Part shown: positions 46,224 through 55,545 of the stretch, piece after piece
Layout of the letters: each line of letters starts with the position of its first letter
How positions within the stretch are numbered: position 1 is the stretch's first letter
NCBI RefSeq assembly: GCF_014621695.1
Contig: NZ_CP061281.1
Coordinates: 2,418,001 to 2,482,000 of the forward strand
Direction: 5' to 3'
Length of the DNA stretch: 64,000 nt
From: Streptomyces xanthii
Lineage (GTDB): Bacteria; Actinomycetota; Actinomycetes; Streptomycetales; Streptomycetaceae
Notes under the pieces: model-generated
Told to the model about the DNA's origin: nothing
Database searches by the model: none
The model's input: the letters and a program-made list of their open reading frames with translations, nothing else
Made by a program: the position numbers and the translations under genes

Positions 46224-47819
46224 TCACTTGGAGACGTTGACGGCCGGAGCGTCCTCGCCGAGCAGCTTGCCGTCCGCGGTCTCGAACTGCTTCTTGAAGT
46301 CCGCGATGGCCTCGCCGACGGCCTGAAGCGTGTCGTCCGACATCTTGCCGCCCTCCTTGATGGAGGTCATGAGGCCCTGCTCCTTGCGGTGCAGGTACTC
46401 CAGGAGCTCCTTCTCGAAGCGACGGATGTCGGCGACCGGCACGTCGTCCATCTTGCCGGTGGTGCCGGCCCAGACGGAGACGACCTGGTCCTCGGTCGGC
46501 ATGGGCTGGTACTGAGCCTGCTTGAGCAGCTCGACCATGCGCTGACCGCGCTCCAGCTGCGCCTTCGACGCGGCGTCCAGGTCCGAACCGAAGGCGGCGA
46601 ACGCCTCGAGCTCACGGAACTGGGCCAGGTCCACGCGCAGACGGCCGGAGACCTGCTTCATCGCCTTGTGCTGCGCGGAACCACCGACTCGGGAGACGGA
46701 GATACCGACGTTCAGCGCGGGGCGCTGACCGGCGTTGAACAGGTCCGACTCCAGGAAGCACTGGCCGTCGGTGATGGAGATGACGTTGGTCGGGATGAAC
46801 GCGGAGACGTCGTTGGCCTTCGTCTCGACGATCGGCAGACCCGTCATCGAACCGGCGCCCATGTCGTCCGAGAGCTTCGCGCAGCGCTCGAGCAGACGGG
46901 AGTGCAGGTAGAAGACGTCACCGGGGTAGGCCTCGCGCCCCGGCGGGCGGCGGAGCAGCAGGGACACGGCGCGGTAGGCGTCGGCCTGCTTCGACAGGTC
47001 GTCGAAGATGATGAGGACGTGCTTGCCCTCGTACATCCACTGCTGACCGATGGCCGAACCGGTGTACGGCGCCAGGTACTTGAAGCCGGCCGGGTCGGAC
47101 GCCGGGGCGGCGACGATGGTCGTGTACTCCAGCGCGCCGGCCTCTTCGAGGGCACCGCGCACGGAGGCGATGGTGGAGCCCTTCTGACCGATGGCGACGT
47201 AGATGCAGCGGACCTGCTTCGACGGGTCGCCGGTGCGCCAGTTGTCACGCTGGTTGATGATCGTGTCGACGGCCAGGGCGGTCTTGCCGGTCTGGCGGTC
47301 ACCGATGATCAGCTGACGCTGACCACGGCCGACGGGGGTCATCGCGTCGACGGCCTTGTAGCCGGTCTCCATCGGCTCGTGCACCGACTTGCGCTGCATG
47401 ACCGTGGGGGCCTGCAGCTCGAGGGCGCGGCGGCCGGTGGTCTCGATCTCGCCGAGGCCGTCGATCGGGTTGCCGAGCGGGTCGACGACGCGACCCAGGT
47501 AGCCCTCGCCGACGCCGACGGAGAGGACCTCACCGGTACGGGAGACCGGCTGACCCTCCTCGATGCCGCTGAACTCGCCGAGGACGATCGCACCGATCTC
47601 GCGCTCCTCGAGGTTGAGGGCGAGGCCGAGGGTGCCGTCCTCGAACTTCAGCAGTTCGTTGGCCATGGCCGAGGGCAGACCCTCGACCTTCGCGATGCCG
47701 TCGCCGGCAAGGGTGACCGTACCGACCTCCTCGCGCGAGGCCGCGTCCGGCTTGTACGCCTGGACAAAGTTCTCCAGCGCGTCCCGGATCTCCTCCGGCC
47801 GGATCGTGAGCTCCGCCAT
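46224..47819 (-). CDS. atpA: ATP synthase F1 alpha subunit
   Basis: 531 residues with nucleotide-binding GDRQTGKT (173-180), [22 protein letters not shown] and the conserved [14 protein letters not shown]. Regulatory/catalytic-interface subunit of the F1 hexamer. Confidence 0.98.
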   Translation of the reverse strand: MAELTIRPEEIRDALENFVQAYKPDAASREEVGTVTLAGDGIAKVEGLPSAMANELLKFEDGTLGLALNLEEREIGAIVLGEFSGIEEGQPVSRTGEVLSVGVGEGYLGRVVDPLGNPIDGLGEIETTGRRALELQAPTVMQRKSVHEPMETGYKAVDAMTPVGRGQRQLIIGDRQTGKTALAVDTIINQRDNWRTGDPSKQVRCIYVAIGQKGSTIASVRGALEEAGALEYTTIVAAPASDPAGFKYLAPYTGSAIGQQWMYEGKHVLIIFDDLSKQADAYRAVSLLLRRPPGREAYPGDVFYLHSRLLERCAKLSDDMGAGSMTGLPIVETKANDVSAFIPTNVISITDGQCFLESDLFNAGQRPALNVGISVSRVGGSAQHKAMKQVSGRLRVDLAQFRELEAFAAFGSDLDAASKAQLERGQRMVELLKQAQYQPMPTEDQVVSVWAGTTGKMDDVPVADIRRFEKELLEYLHRKEQGLMTSIKEGGKMSDDTLQAVGEAIADFKKQFETADGKLLGEDAPAVNVSK

Positions 47820-47934
47820 CTGGGTTCCCTGCTCTCCTTGTTGGGCCCGAAAGTCTTCTTGGGGGGTCTGGGGTCAGCCCCCAGGAATTCTCTGCACGGC
47901 CAACTAGGGCCGTAGGTAGTACGTGGTGAGTCGG

Positions 47935-48756
47935 TCAGCCGGCCATACGGCGGCTGGCCTCCTCGATGCGGTCCGCGATCGAGCCGTTGATGACCTCGTC
48001 GCCCACCTGCACCTTGATCCCGCCGAGGACCTCGGGGTCCACGTCCAGGTTGAGGTGCATCTGGCGCCCGTAGAGCTTCGCCAGGGTCGCACCCAGGCGC
48101 TGCTTCTGCGGGTCGCTCAGCGGGACCGCGGTGGTGACGACCGCCACCATGCGCTCCCGGCGCTCGGCGGCGAGCTTGGAGAGGGACTCGAGTCCCCCTT
48201 CCAGGCTACGTCCACGCGGCGCGGTCACAAGACGCTCGACCAGGCGCTCGGTGGTGGGCATGGCCCGGCCGCCGAGGAGGCGCCGCACGAGCTCGCCACG
48301 CGCCGAGGCCGAAGCGGCCTTGTCGGTCAGCGCGGCACGCAGCTCGGTGTTGGAGGCGACGATCCGTCCGAAGCGGAACAGCTCGTCCTCGACGTCGTCC
48401 AGCTCACCGCGCTTCTGCGCCGCGGTGAGGTCCGCGATGTTCGCCAGCTCCTCGAGGGAGTCGACGAGGTCGCGGGACGCCGACCAACGGGAGCGGACCA
48501 GACCGGCCACCAGGTCGGCGGCGGGGCCGCTGACCTGGCCGCCGAGCAGGCGGGTCGCCAGCTCGGCCTTGGCGTCGCCGGCCTGCGCCGGGTCGGTCAG
48601 GACCCGACGCAGCGACACCTCGCGGTCGAGCAGCGCGGTCACCGCGGCCAGGTCGCCGGCCAGCGCCTTGGCGTCGGCCGACGTGGAGTCGGTCAGCGCG
48701 TCCAGGCGCTCACGCGCGGTGGCGAGAGCCTCGCGGCTCGCTCCGTGGGCCGTCAT
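47935..48756 (-). CDS. atpH: ATP synthase F1 delta subunit (long actinobacterial form)
   Basis: 273 residues. Longer than the ~180 residues of the E. coli type, as usual for actinobacteria: an Ala/Arg-rich helical N-terminal part followed by the delta domain ending LGATLAKLYGRQMHLNLDVDPEVLGGIKVQVGDEVINGSIADRIEEASRRMAG. Overlaps atpF by four bases (ATGA). Confidence 0.95.
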   Translation of the reverse strand: MTAHGASREALATARERLDALTDSTSADAKALAGDLAAVTALLDREVSLRRVLTDPAQAGDAKAELATRLLGGQVSGPAADLVAGLVRSRWSASRDLVDSLEELANIADLTAAQKRGELDDVEDELFRFGRIVASNTELRAALTDKAASASARGELVRRLLGGRAMPTTERLVERLVTAPRGRSLEGGLESLSKLAAERRERMVAVVTTAVPLSDPQKQRLGATLAKLYGRQMHLNLDVDPEVLGGIKVQVGDEVINGSIADRIEEASRRMAG

Positions 48757-49298
48757 CGAGCAGCCTCTGCCTTCTCCTCGAGCTCGTCGAGGAAGCGGTC
48801 GATCGTGCGCGACTGCCGGGCGTGGTCCTCGAGGGACTCGCCGACCAGCTTGCCGGCCAGGTCGGTGGCCAGCTGGCCAACGTCCTGACGCAGCGCCTGA
48901 GCGGCGGCCTTGCGGTCGGCGTCGATCTGGGCGTGACCTGCGGCGATGATCTCCTCACGCTGCCGCTGGCCTTCCGCACGCATCTCGGCGATGAGAGCGG
49001 CGCCCTGCTCCTGCGCCTCCTGGCGCAGCCGCGCGGCCTCGTGCCGGGCCTCGGCGAGCTGAGCCTTGTACTGCTCGAGCACGCTCTGGGCCTCGGTCTG
49101 AGCGGCCTCAGCCTTCTCGATACCGCCTTCGATGGCCTCGCGACGCTCGTCCAGAACCTTGTTGATGTTCGGGAGGAGCTTCTTGGCGAGGAAGCCGAAG
49201 ACGATGACGAAGGCGATCAGGCCGATGACAAGCTCGGGGATCGGCGGGACGAGGGGATTCTCCATCTCCTCGGCCGCAACCGTGAGCAGCTGGCTCAT
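48753..49298 (-). CDS. atpF: ATP synthase F0 b subunit
   Basis: 181 residues: one membrane helix (PELVIGLIAFVIVFGFLAKKLLP) and a long charged coiled coil forming the peripheral stalk, KVLDERREAIEGGIEKAEAAQTEAQSVLEQYKAQLAEARHEAARLRQ. Confidence 0.97.
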   Translation of the reverse strand: MSQLLTVAAEEMENPLVPPIPELVIGLIAFVIVFGFLAKKLLPNINKVLDERREAIEGGIEKAEAAQTEAQSVLEQYKAQLAEARHEAARLRQEAQEQGAALIAEMRAEGQRQREEIIAAGHAQIDADRKAAAQALRQDVGQLATDLAGKLVGESLEDHARQSRTIDRFLDELEEKAEAAR

Positions 49299-49340
49299 GT
49301 CAGTGCCTTTCGTCTAGTCAGCAGGTGGATGATCCGAGGA

Positions 49341-49646
<306 letters not shown>

Positions 49647-50468
49647 TCAGTGGTTCTCGGCGAGCGCGCCCTGGATGTAGGTGCACGTCAGAAGGACGAA
49701 GACGTACGCCTGAAGTGCCTGGATGAAGAGCTCGAAGGCCGTCATCACGATCGTCATGATGAAGCTGACGCCGGCGTAGGCGATGCCGATGCCGTTCAGC
49801 AGGTACCAGCTGGCGATGGTGAAGAGCAGCAGCAGGGTGTGACCGGCGAACATGTTCGCGAAGAGTCGCACCGCGTGCGTGAACGGGCGCACCAGCAGGT
49901 TCGAGAAGAACTCGATGACCATGGCGAGCGGCAGCACCGCACCGAGGGACTTGTCGTACCCGGTGACGTTCTTGAAGAAGCCGACGAAACCGTGACGCTT
50001 GAAGGTCAGCGAGACCCAGAGGATGTAGACGATCACTGCCAGCACCGCGGGGTACGCGATGATCGAGGTGACCGGGAACTGGGCGACCGGAATGATCGAC
50101 CAGAGGTTCATCATCCAGATGAAGAAGAACAGCGACACGACCAGCGGGACGTACTTCTCGCCCTCGCGCTTGCCGATGGTCTCGTAGACGACGCCACGCC
50201 GGATGAAGTCGTAGCCGGCCTCGGCGACCATCTGCAGCTTGCCCGGGACGACCTTCGGCTTACCGAAAGCCATCCAGAAGAAGCCGACGATGATGATCGA
50301 GCCGAGCAGCGCGAGGAGCATCGGCTTGTTGAAGTACAAGTTGCTGTCCGCGTCGCCCCAGAGGGGCTCGAACAGGAACGAGTGCAAGCCGGGAGCCGGA
50401 AAACCACATCCGTCGAAAATGTGGCAGTCGGTCTCGAAGGCGAGCACCTGCGTCGGGTCAGCACTCAC
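49647..50468 (-). CDS. atpB: ATP synthase F0 a subunit
   Basis: 273 residues, five to six helices, with the essential Arg region SNLLVRPFTHAVRLFANMFAGHTLLLLF and ELFIQALQAYVFVLLTCTYI. GTG at 50468 (VSADPTQVLAFE) with AAGGAG upstream is preferred; the frame is open to 50504. Confidence 0.95.
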   Translation of the reverse strand: MSADPTQVLAFETDCHIFDGCGFPAPGLHSFLFEPLWGDADSNLYFNKPMLLALLGSIIIVGFFWMAFGKPKVVPGKLQMVAEAGYDFIRRGVVYETIGKREGEKYVPLVVSLFFFIWMMNLWSIIPVAQFPVTSIIAYPAVLAVIVYILWVSLTFKRHGFVGFFKNVTGYDKSLGAVLPLAMVIEFFSNLLVRPFTHAVRLFANMFAGHTLLLLFTIASWYLLNGIGIAYAGVSFIMTIVMTAFELFIQALQAYVFVLLTCTYIQGALAENH

Positions 50469-50693
50469 CGCGGGCTCCTTCAGCGTGGCGCATAGGTACG
50501 GCAACCTCGTTGTGTCGGCGCGGCGCAGGGCCGCAGTTCGGCACGGGACTGGTGTTACGGATGTGGGGGCGGCAGTTGGGCTTCGAGCCTCGCGCTAGTG
50601 CAGGCGTCAGCTCGGATGCCCGCGCCCGCGATGCCGCAGTTGGCACCGGACGATAGCAGGGTCGGGAACCCGCCTTTATCCCGCCCCTACGGT

Positions 50694-51131
50694 TCACGAC
50701 TTCGACCCCGAGTTCTCGGGCTTGTCGCCCTTCTGCTCATCGGGTTCGACGTAGAGGATCTTGGCCTTCATGTGGGCGCGCGTCTGCGCGGCGATCCACG
50801 TGAGCGTGGCCACCACCAGCGTGATCGCGAACGCCTTCGGGTTGAAGAACGTCGCGTCGTTGAACAGTGCGATGAAGACCACCATGAGCAGCAACTGCGC
50901 CGCGTACAGCATCAGTCCCATCATCTGGAACAGGTGCGGAAGCGATTTGGCAGTGCGTTCGAGCACCACGAGCCCCACGCCCATGAGGGCGATGACCAGC
51001 AGCGTACCGATGACCGCACCGAGCGCACCCTTGCCACCGGCGACCACAGCACTGACCACGACGGCGATGGCGCCGACGGCAGCTGTGGGCACAGCGATGT
51101 GGACAAGGGTCCGTGCGTCATTGGACGGCAT
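50694..51131 (-). CDS. atpI: ATP synthase operon protein I (AtpI-like membrane protein)
   Basis: 145 residues, four membrane helices (LVHIAVPTAAVGAIAVVVSAVVAGG, GAVIGTLLVIALMGVGLVVLE, LFQMMGLMLYAAQLLLMVVFIALF, KAFAITLVVATLTWIAAQ) and a Lys/Glu-rich tail EPDEQKGDKPENSG. It is in the AtpI position at the head of the atp operon, where such proteins help assemble the c-ring. GGAG seven bases before ATG. Its start is overlapped by a short upstream frame at 51118-51171. Confidence 0.85.
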   Translation of the reverse strand: MPSNDARTLVHIAVPTAAVGAIAVVVSAVVAGGKGALGAVIGTLLVIALMGVGLVVLERTAKSLPHLFQMMGLMLYAAQLLLMVVFIALFNDATFFNPKAFAITLVVATLTWIAAQTRAHMKAKILYVEPDEQKGDKPENSGSKS

Positions 51132-51171
51132 GGCGGCAGCTCCGCTTGCTGGTGGGGGCAGGTGTCGTCAT
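51118..51171 (-). CDS. Possible 17-codon upstream frame (MTTPAPTSKRSCRHAVQ) overlapping atpI
   Basis: ATG at 51171 is five bases after a TACGCT -10-like hexamer, so a transcript starting there would have it as its first codon. It ends by overlapping the first 14 bases of atpI in the +1 frame. No database support; its length and coupling position, not composition, are the evidence. Confidence 0.35.
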   Translation of the reverse strand: MTTPAPTSKRSCRHAVQ

Positions 51172-51176
51172 GGACG

Positions 51177-51182
51177 AGCGTA
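51177..51182 (-). promoter_or_regulatory. TACGCT -10-like element ahead of the atp operon
   Basis: On the minus strand TACGCT precedes the upstream ATG by five bases. It is the nearest promoter-like hexamer to the operon. The rest of 51183-51501 shows no gene; an AT-rich stretch at 51258-51300 is a further promoter candidate. Confidence 0.4.
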
Positions 51183-51501
51183 GTCCGGGGTCGAGAGGGT
51201 TCTTCGGGCCAACGGACCGTCGCACTACGGTCTTTCGGCGCTATCCCCGGTTCTCGTGAACGGTATCACAAACTATTTGATGCGGTCTTTACCTAGATGG
51301 TGTGCCAACCGTCACACATGAGAGGGAACCTGCCCGTCTGTGCGTGCGCGCGGCCGACTTGTCTGGTATTGGGCCCATTTGGCGCCCCGCGTCAGCCTGC
51401 CGTTCCAACGCTCCACCGATCCGTGTAAGCCCGGCCGCCCTCCGCACATGAGTCCGAGAGCACACCACGATCACCACCATCACCTGGCGCCCCAAACAAG
51501 A

Positions 51502-51533
51502 ACTCCGGCCCCGCTTGACGGCGGGGCCGGAGT
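51502..51533 (-). terminator. Strong hairpin terminator
   Basis: ACTCCGGCCCCGC and GCGGGGCCGGAGT form a perfect 13-bp stem with a six-base loop, about 30 bp past the end of the minus-strand gene remnant. Confidence 0.8.
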
Positions 51534-51564
51534 CGACGCAGTGCGCGCCTGGCTTCTCAGCCGG

Positions 51565-51750
51565 CTAGCAGGAGATCCGCTTGAGGCCCGTCCCCTTGGC
51601 CCACAGAGTGCCGCCGTAACGGAAGTCCTCGGTCTTGTTCGCCTTGATGCTGAACTGCGGGTCACGACGCGCCGCGACCGTCACCGAGAAACAGACCTTG
51701 TGCCCACACGTGTTCTGGACGCGCACGTAACGCCCGGATCCACTGATGAC
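51565..51750 (-). pseudogene. 5'-truncated small secreted-type protein remnant
   Basis: Reading the minus strand from after an in-frame stop gives YVRVQNTCGHKVCFSVTV then FSIKANKTEDFRYGGTLWAKGTGLKRISC and stop. This is a compact, Cys-containing beta domain of the sort found in small Streptomyces secreted proteins. No signal peptide or good start is found upstream; the only internal GTG (51726) has no ribosome binding site. The terminator just downstream supports a formerly expressed gene. Either the 5' end is lost or a frameshift separates it. Confidence 0.5.
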
Positions 51751-52030
51751 TCATGGCGGCTTGGCGAGGGATTTCCTACCACCGGCCAACTCGCACCAGC
51801 AACAAATGGATCATCGCCTCAGCCGCATCGAGGGTGAAAGGACGGCCGAACACGCGCCCCTGATGGATTTGCGCGTGGTCATGCGCGGAGTGCGGAATTC
51901 CGAGGCGGCACGGCAAGTGCCGCCGCCCCAGGGGGCCACAATACGGAACATTCCATTCCGTCGAGCCGGCGGCCCATTTTCAAGCCGTTCGACTCCCCGG
52001 AGGGATTCACCCGCATTTGGTGCGCTTCAG
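51751..52030. other. Intergenic region with lower G+C, no gene seen
   Basis: About 280 bp between the gene remnant and the end of the glycosyl-phosphate transferase gene. Local G+C is lower than in the neighbours. A short frame MTTRKSIRGACSAVL on the minus strand looks like the beginning of a signal peptide and may be the other half of the decayed gene at 51565. Confidence 0.4.
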
Positions 52031-53362
52031 TCAGGAACGAGACCCGCTGTCCGCCTTGCGCCGGTCCATGAAGCGCGAACGGCCGCCGATCGCCGTCGCT
52101 CCGTTGATGCCGGCCGGGATCGGGGTCGGTTCCGGCTCGGGGGTGGTGGGTGCGTCCGGGGAGGGGGCCTGGGAGGCCGGCTGCGGGGGCCTGCGGCGGT
52201 AGCGCGGGGGGACCAGGTGCTGGGCCCACAGGGGGGCGCGGGGGGTGAAGCGGGGCAGCAGGAGGAGGACCAGGCCCACGAAGCTCAGGGCGACGATCGT
52301 GAGCATCACCCACATCCCCGACGCGGAGTGCACGGAGTAGGCGACCGTGCCGAAGGCGATGAGCGCCGACCAGAAGTACATGATCAGCACCGCGCGGGAG
52401 TGCGAGTGGCCGATCTCGAGGAGGCGATGGTGCAGGTGGCCGCGGTCGGCGGCGAAGGGCGACTGGCCGTTCCAGGTGCGGCGCACGATCGCGAGGACCA
52501 GGTCCGCGAACGGGATCGCGATGACCGTGAGGGGCATCACGAGGGGGATGAAGACGGGAAGCATCGCGTGGGTCGTGTCCCGGGTGCTGCCGCCGAGGTT
52601 GAGGCGCAGCGCGTCCGGGTCGATCTGCCCCGTCATGGAGATGGCGCCCGCGGCGAGGACCAGACCGATGAGCATCGAGCCGGAGTCGCCCATGAAGATG
52701 CGCGCGGGATGCATGTTGTGCGGCAGGAAGCCGAGGCACATGCCCATGAGGATCGCCGCGAACAGCGTCGCGGGGGCGGCCGCCTCGATCCCGTAGCCGT
52801 ACCAGATGCGGTACGCGTACAGGAAGAACGCGGCGGCGGCGATGCAGACCATGCCGGAGGCGAGGCCGTCGAGGCCGTCGACGAAGTTCACCGCGTTGAT
52901 GGTGATGACGACGAGCGCGACCGTGAGCAGCGTGCCCTGCCACTGGGTCAGGGAGACCGTGCCGACGCCCGGGACCGGCAGCCACAGGATCGTCAGACCC
53001 TGCATGACCATGACGCCGGCGGCGATCATCTGGCCGCCGAGCTTGATCAGGGCGTCGATCTCGAACTTGTCGTCGAGGACACCGATCAGCCAGATCAGCG
53101 CGGCGCCGGAGAGCAGCGCACGCGGCTCGTTCGACGAGTCGAAGACCTGGTCGAGGTTGGTCAGGTGGTCGGCGACCAGCAGGCCCGCGCACAGACCGAA
53201 GAACATGGCGATACCGCCGAGCCGCGGCGTGGGTTCCCGGTGCACGTCACGTGCCCGGATCTCCGGCATGGCGCCGGCCACGATCGCGAACTTCCGCACC
53301 GGGCCTGTGAGCAGATAGGTCACCGCGGCCGTGATGCAGAGCGTCAGCAGGTATTCACGCAC
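52031..53362 (-). CDS. MraY/WecA family UDP-GlcNAc:undecaprenyl-phosphate transferase
   Basis: 443 residues, about eleven helices. Motifs: PTPRLGGIAMFFG, GVLDDKFEID (DDxxD-like Mg site), INAVNFVDGLDGLASG, IFMGDSGSMLIG and GHLHHRLLEIGHS (HxxHH-type loop). It starts the lipid-linked pathway for a cell-wall polymer. GTG at 53362 (VREYLLTLCIT) is preferred to the longer frame to 53401 on ribosome binding site (GGGGAAG) and homologue length. Pro-rich C-terminal tail. Followed upstream by glyA. Confidence 0.93.
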   Translation of the reverse strand: MREYLLTLCITAAVTYLLTGPVRKFAIVAGAMPEIRARDVHREPTPRLGGIAMFFGLCAGLLVADHLTNLDQVFDSSNEPRALLSGAALIWLIGVLDDKFEIDALIKLGGQMIAAGVMVMQGLTILWLPVPGVGTVSLTQWQGTLLTVALVVITINAVNFVDGLDGLASGMVCIAAAAFFLYAYRIWYGYGIEAAAPATLFAAILMGMCLGFLPHNMHPARIFMGDSGSMLIGLVLAAGAISMTGQIDPDALRLNLGGSTRDTTHAMLPVFIPLVMPLTVIAIPFADLVLAIVRRTWNGQSPFAADRGHLHHRLLEIGHSHSRAVLIMYFWSALIAFGTVAYSVHSASGMWVMLTIVALSFVGLVLLLLPRFTPRAPLWAQHLVPPRYRRRPPQPASQAPSPDAPTTPEPEPTPIPAGINGATAIGGRSRFMDRRKADSGSRS

Positions 53363-53488
53363 GGGCTTCCCCACAGGTATCGCTGGCCATCTCAGCCCCA
53401 CACCCTAGCTTCGCGTGGTTGGGAGTGAGGACTTCCGGGTAGCGACGATGGTTGCACGAGTGACGGCCCTGTGACGCCACCGTGGCCC

Positions 53489-54787
53489 TCAGGCACCCGC
53501 CTCCGGGTGTCCCGCGGGGACGCCTACCCCGTCTCGCGCCGGGTACGACGCCGGATACGGGGGAAAGGATCCGGCCAGGTCACGGACCTCCTCGCGGGCC
53601 ACGCGCAGGTCGAGATCGTCCCGTACTACCCCGGCGAAGAGCACCGCGATCCGGGCCATCTCCGCCTCGCCCATGCCCTGCGTGGTGACGGCGGCGGTGC
53701 CCAGGCGCAGGCCGCGCCCGTCGCCGTAGGGCAGCGCGCAGGTGTCGAGGACCATACCGGCGGAGGCGAGCCGGCCGCGGGCGACCGCTCCGGGGACGTC
53801 GAGCGGGGACGGGTCGACGGTGACCAGATGTGTGTCGGTGCCGCCGGTGGTGACGGCGAAGCCCTCCGCCCCCAGCGCGCCCGCGAGCACCCGCGCGTTG
53901 GCCACCACCTGATGCGCGTACCCGCTGAACGCCGGGGTCGACGCCTCCCCGAACGCGACGGCCTTGGCCGCGATCGTGTGCATCTGCGCGCCGCCCTGGG
54001 TGAACGGGAACACCGCCCTGTCCACCCGGTCCGCGAGCTCCGCGTCGCACAGCAGCATCCCGCCGCGCGGCCCGCGCAGCACCTTGTGCGTGGTGGCGCA
54101 GACGATGTCCGCGTACGGGACCGGGTTGGGCGCCGCTCCCCCGGCGACGAGCCCGATGGGGTGCGCGGCGTCCGCGATGAGGTGGGCGCCCACGTCGTCG
54201 GCGATGGCGCGGAAGGCCGCGTAGTCGATGTGCCGGGGGTACGAGATCGAGCCACAGACGATCGCCTTGGGGCGGTGGGCGCGGGCGATGGCGTGCACCC
54301 GGTCGTAGTCGATCAGGCCGCTCTCCGGGTCGACCCCGTAGGGCACGAAGTCGAACCAGCGGCCCGAGAAGTTCGCCGGGGAGCCGTGGGTGAGGTGGCC
54401 GCCGGACTGGAGCCCCATCGCGAGGACGGTGTCGCCGGGGCGCAGCAGGACGGCGTACGCGGCGAGGACGGCGGAGGAGCCGCTGTGCGCCTGGACGTTG
54501 ACGTGCTCGGCGCCGAACAGGGACTTGGCGCGCTCCACGGCGATCCGCTCGGCCATGTCGACCAGCTCGCAGCCGCCGTGATGACGGGCGCCGGGATACC
54601 CCTCCGCGTACTTGTTGGCGAGCGGCGAGCCGAGGGCTTCCAGGACCGCGGGCGAGGTGAAGTTCTCGGCGGCGATCAGCTGGAGCGAGTCGGCCTGGCG
54701 CGCGGCCTCCGCGAGGATGACCTCGGCCATCTCGGGATCGTGGCGCAGCAGCTCGGCCAGAGGGGCAGGGTCTGTGATCACCGGCAT
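53489..54787 (-). CDS. glyA: Serine hydroxymethyltransferase
   Basis: 432 residues. PLP-enzyme fold type I: ENFTSPAVLEALGSPLANKYAEGYPGARHHGG, VNVQAHSGSSAVLAAY, DAAHPIGLVAGG and PLP-binding Lys235 in ATTHKVLRGPRGGM. It converts serine and tetrahydrofolate to glycine and methylene-THF. Asp in DAAHPIGLVA replaces the usual DMAHIAGL, a mild divergence, so it may be a paralogue of the main enzyme. Confidence 0.93.
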   Translation of the reverse strand: MPVITDPAPLAELLRHDPEMAEVILAEAARQADSLQLIAAENFTSPAVLEALGSPLANKYAEGYPGARHHGGCELVDMAERIAVERAKSLFGAEHVNVQAHSGSSAVLAAYAVLLRPGDTVLAMGLQSGGHLTHGSPANFSGRWFDFVPYGVDPESGLIDYDRVHAIARAHRPKAIVCGSISYPRHIDYAAFRAIADDVGAHLIADAAHPIGLVAGGAAPNPVPYADIVCATTHKVLRGPRGGMLLCDAELADRVDRAVFPFTQGGAQMHTIAAKAVAFGEASTPAFSGYAHQVVANARVLAGALGAEGFAVTTGGTDTHLVTVDPSPLDVPGAVARGRLASAGMVLDTCALPYGDGRGLRLGTAAVTTQGMGEAEMARIAVLFAGVVRDDLDLRVAREEVRDLAGSFPPYPASYPARDGVGVPAGHPEAGA

Positions 54788-54877
54788 CTTCGGCTCCCGG
54801 CCTCGCGGGTGGAAGGGGTGCCTCCAATGTAGGGCCGGGCGCCGTGCTGCGCCTGGGCTCGGCGCGGCCGGTGGGGC

Positions 54878-55495
54878 CTACCTGGTGACGCCGGTGAGCG
54901 CGCTGACGACGGGGTCGAGCGCCTCGCTGATCTCCGAGCCGACCGAGCGGAAGAACGGCAGGGGTGCCCCGTACGGGTCGTACACCTCGTCCGCCTCGAC
55001 GCTCGGCGCGAGAAGCCACCCGCGTAGAGCCGCCGCGGCACGCACCAGGGCCCGTGCGCGCTCCACCACGCCGCCCGCGGGGAGGTCCCGGGGGTCGGGG
55101 AGGGTCGCCGGGTCTATGGCCTGCACGAGGCGCGTGAACTCCTTCAGGGTGAAGGTGCGCAGGCCCGCGCTGTGCCCCATGGAGATGACCTGGGCGCGGT
55201 GGTCCCGGGTCGCGGTGAGCACGAGGTCGGCGCGGATGACGTGGTCGTCGAGGAGCTCGCGGCCGACGAAGCCGGAGGGGTCGGCGCCGAAGTCGGTGAG
55301 GACGGTCTCGGCGTTGGCCTCCATGGGCGCGCCCTCGTGTCCCCAGGTGCCCGCGCTCTCCACGACCAGTCCGCCGGCCAGCGGGTCGCCGAGCCGGTCC
55401 GCGAGGGCGTGCCGGGTCAGCCGCTCGGTGATCGGCGAGCGGCACACGTTGCCGGTGCTGACGTGGAGGATGCGGAAGGAGTCGCCGGGGAGCAC
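54878..55495 (-). CDS. Low-molecular-weight protein-tyrosine phosphatase homologue lacking the catalytic Cys
   Basis: 205 residues from GTG at 55495 (GGGGAG upstream). RILHVSTGNVCRSPITERLTRHAL aligns with the LMW-PTP loop CxGNxCRSP, but the first Cys (the nucleophile) is Ser, encoded by AGC. The second Cys, Arg and Ser remain. The acid-loop Asp is kept (DEVYDPYGAPLPFF). SAGTWGHEGAPM and VLTATRDHRAQV are otherwise typical. Likely a pseudo-phosphatase or phosphate/arsenate-binding regulator. Overlaps no neighbour; 50 bp after tsaC. Confidence 0.8.
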   Translation of the reverse strand: MLPGDSFRILHVSTGNVCRSPITERLTRHALADRLGDPLAGGLVVESAGTWGHEGAPMEANAETVLTDFGADPSGFVGRELLDDHVIRADLVLTATRDHRAQVISMGHSAGLRTFTLKEFTRLVQAIDPATLPDPRDLPAGGVVERARALVRAAAALRGWLLAPSVEADEVYDPYGAPLPFFRSVGSEISEALDPVVSALTGVTR

Positions 55496-55545
55496 GACCG
55501 ACTCCCCGTAGCCGGTGCCTATGCCACGCCCCGTCTCAGGGGCTG

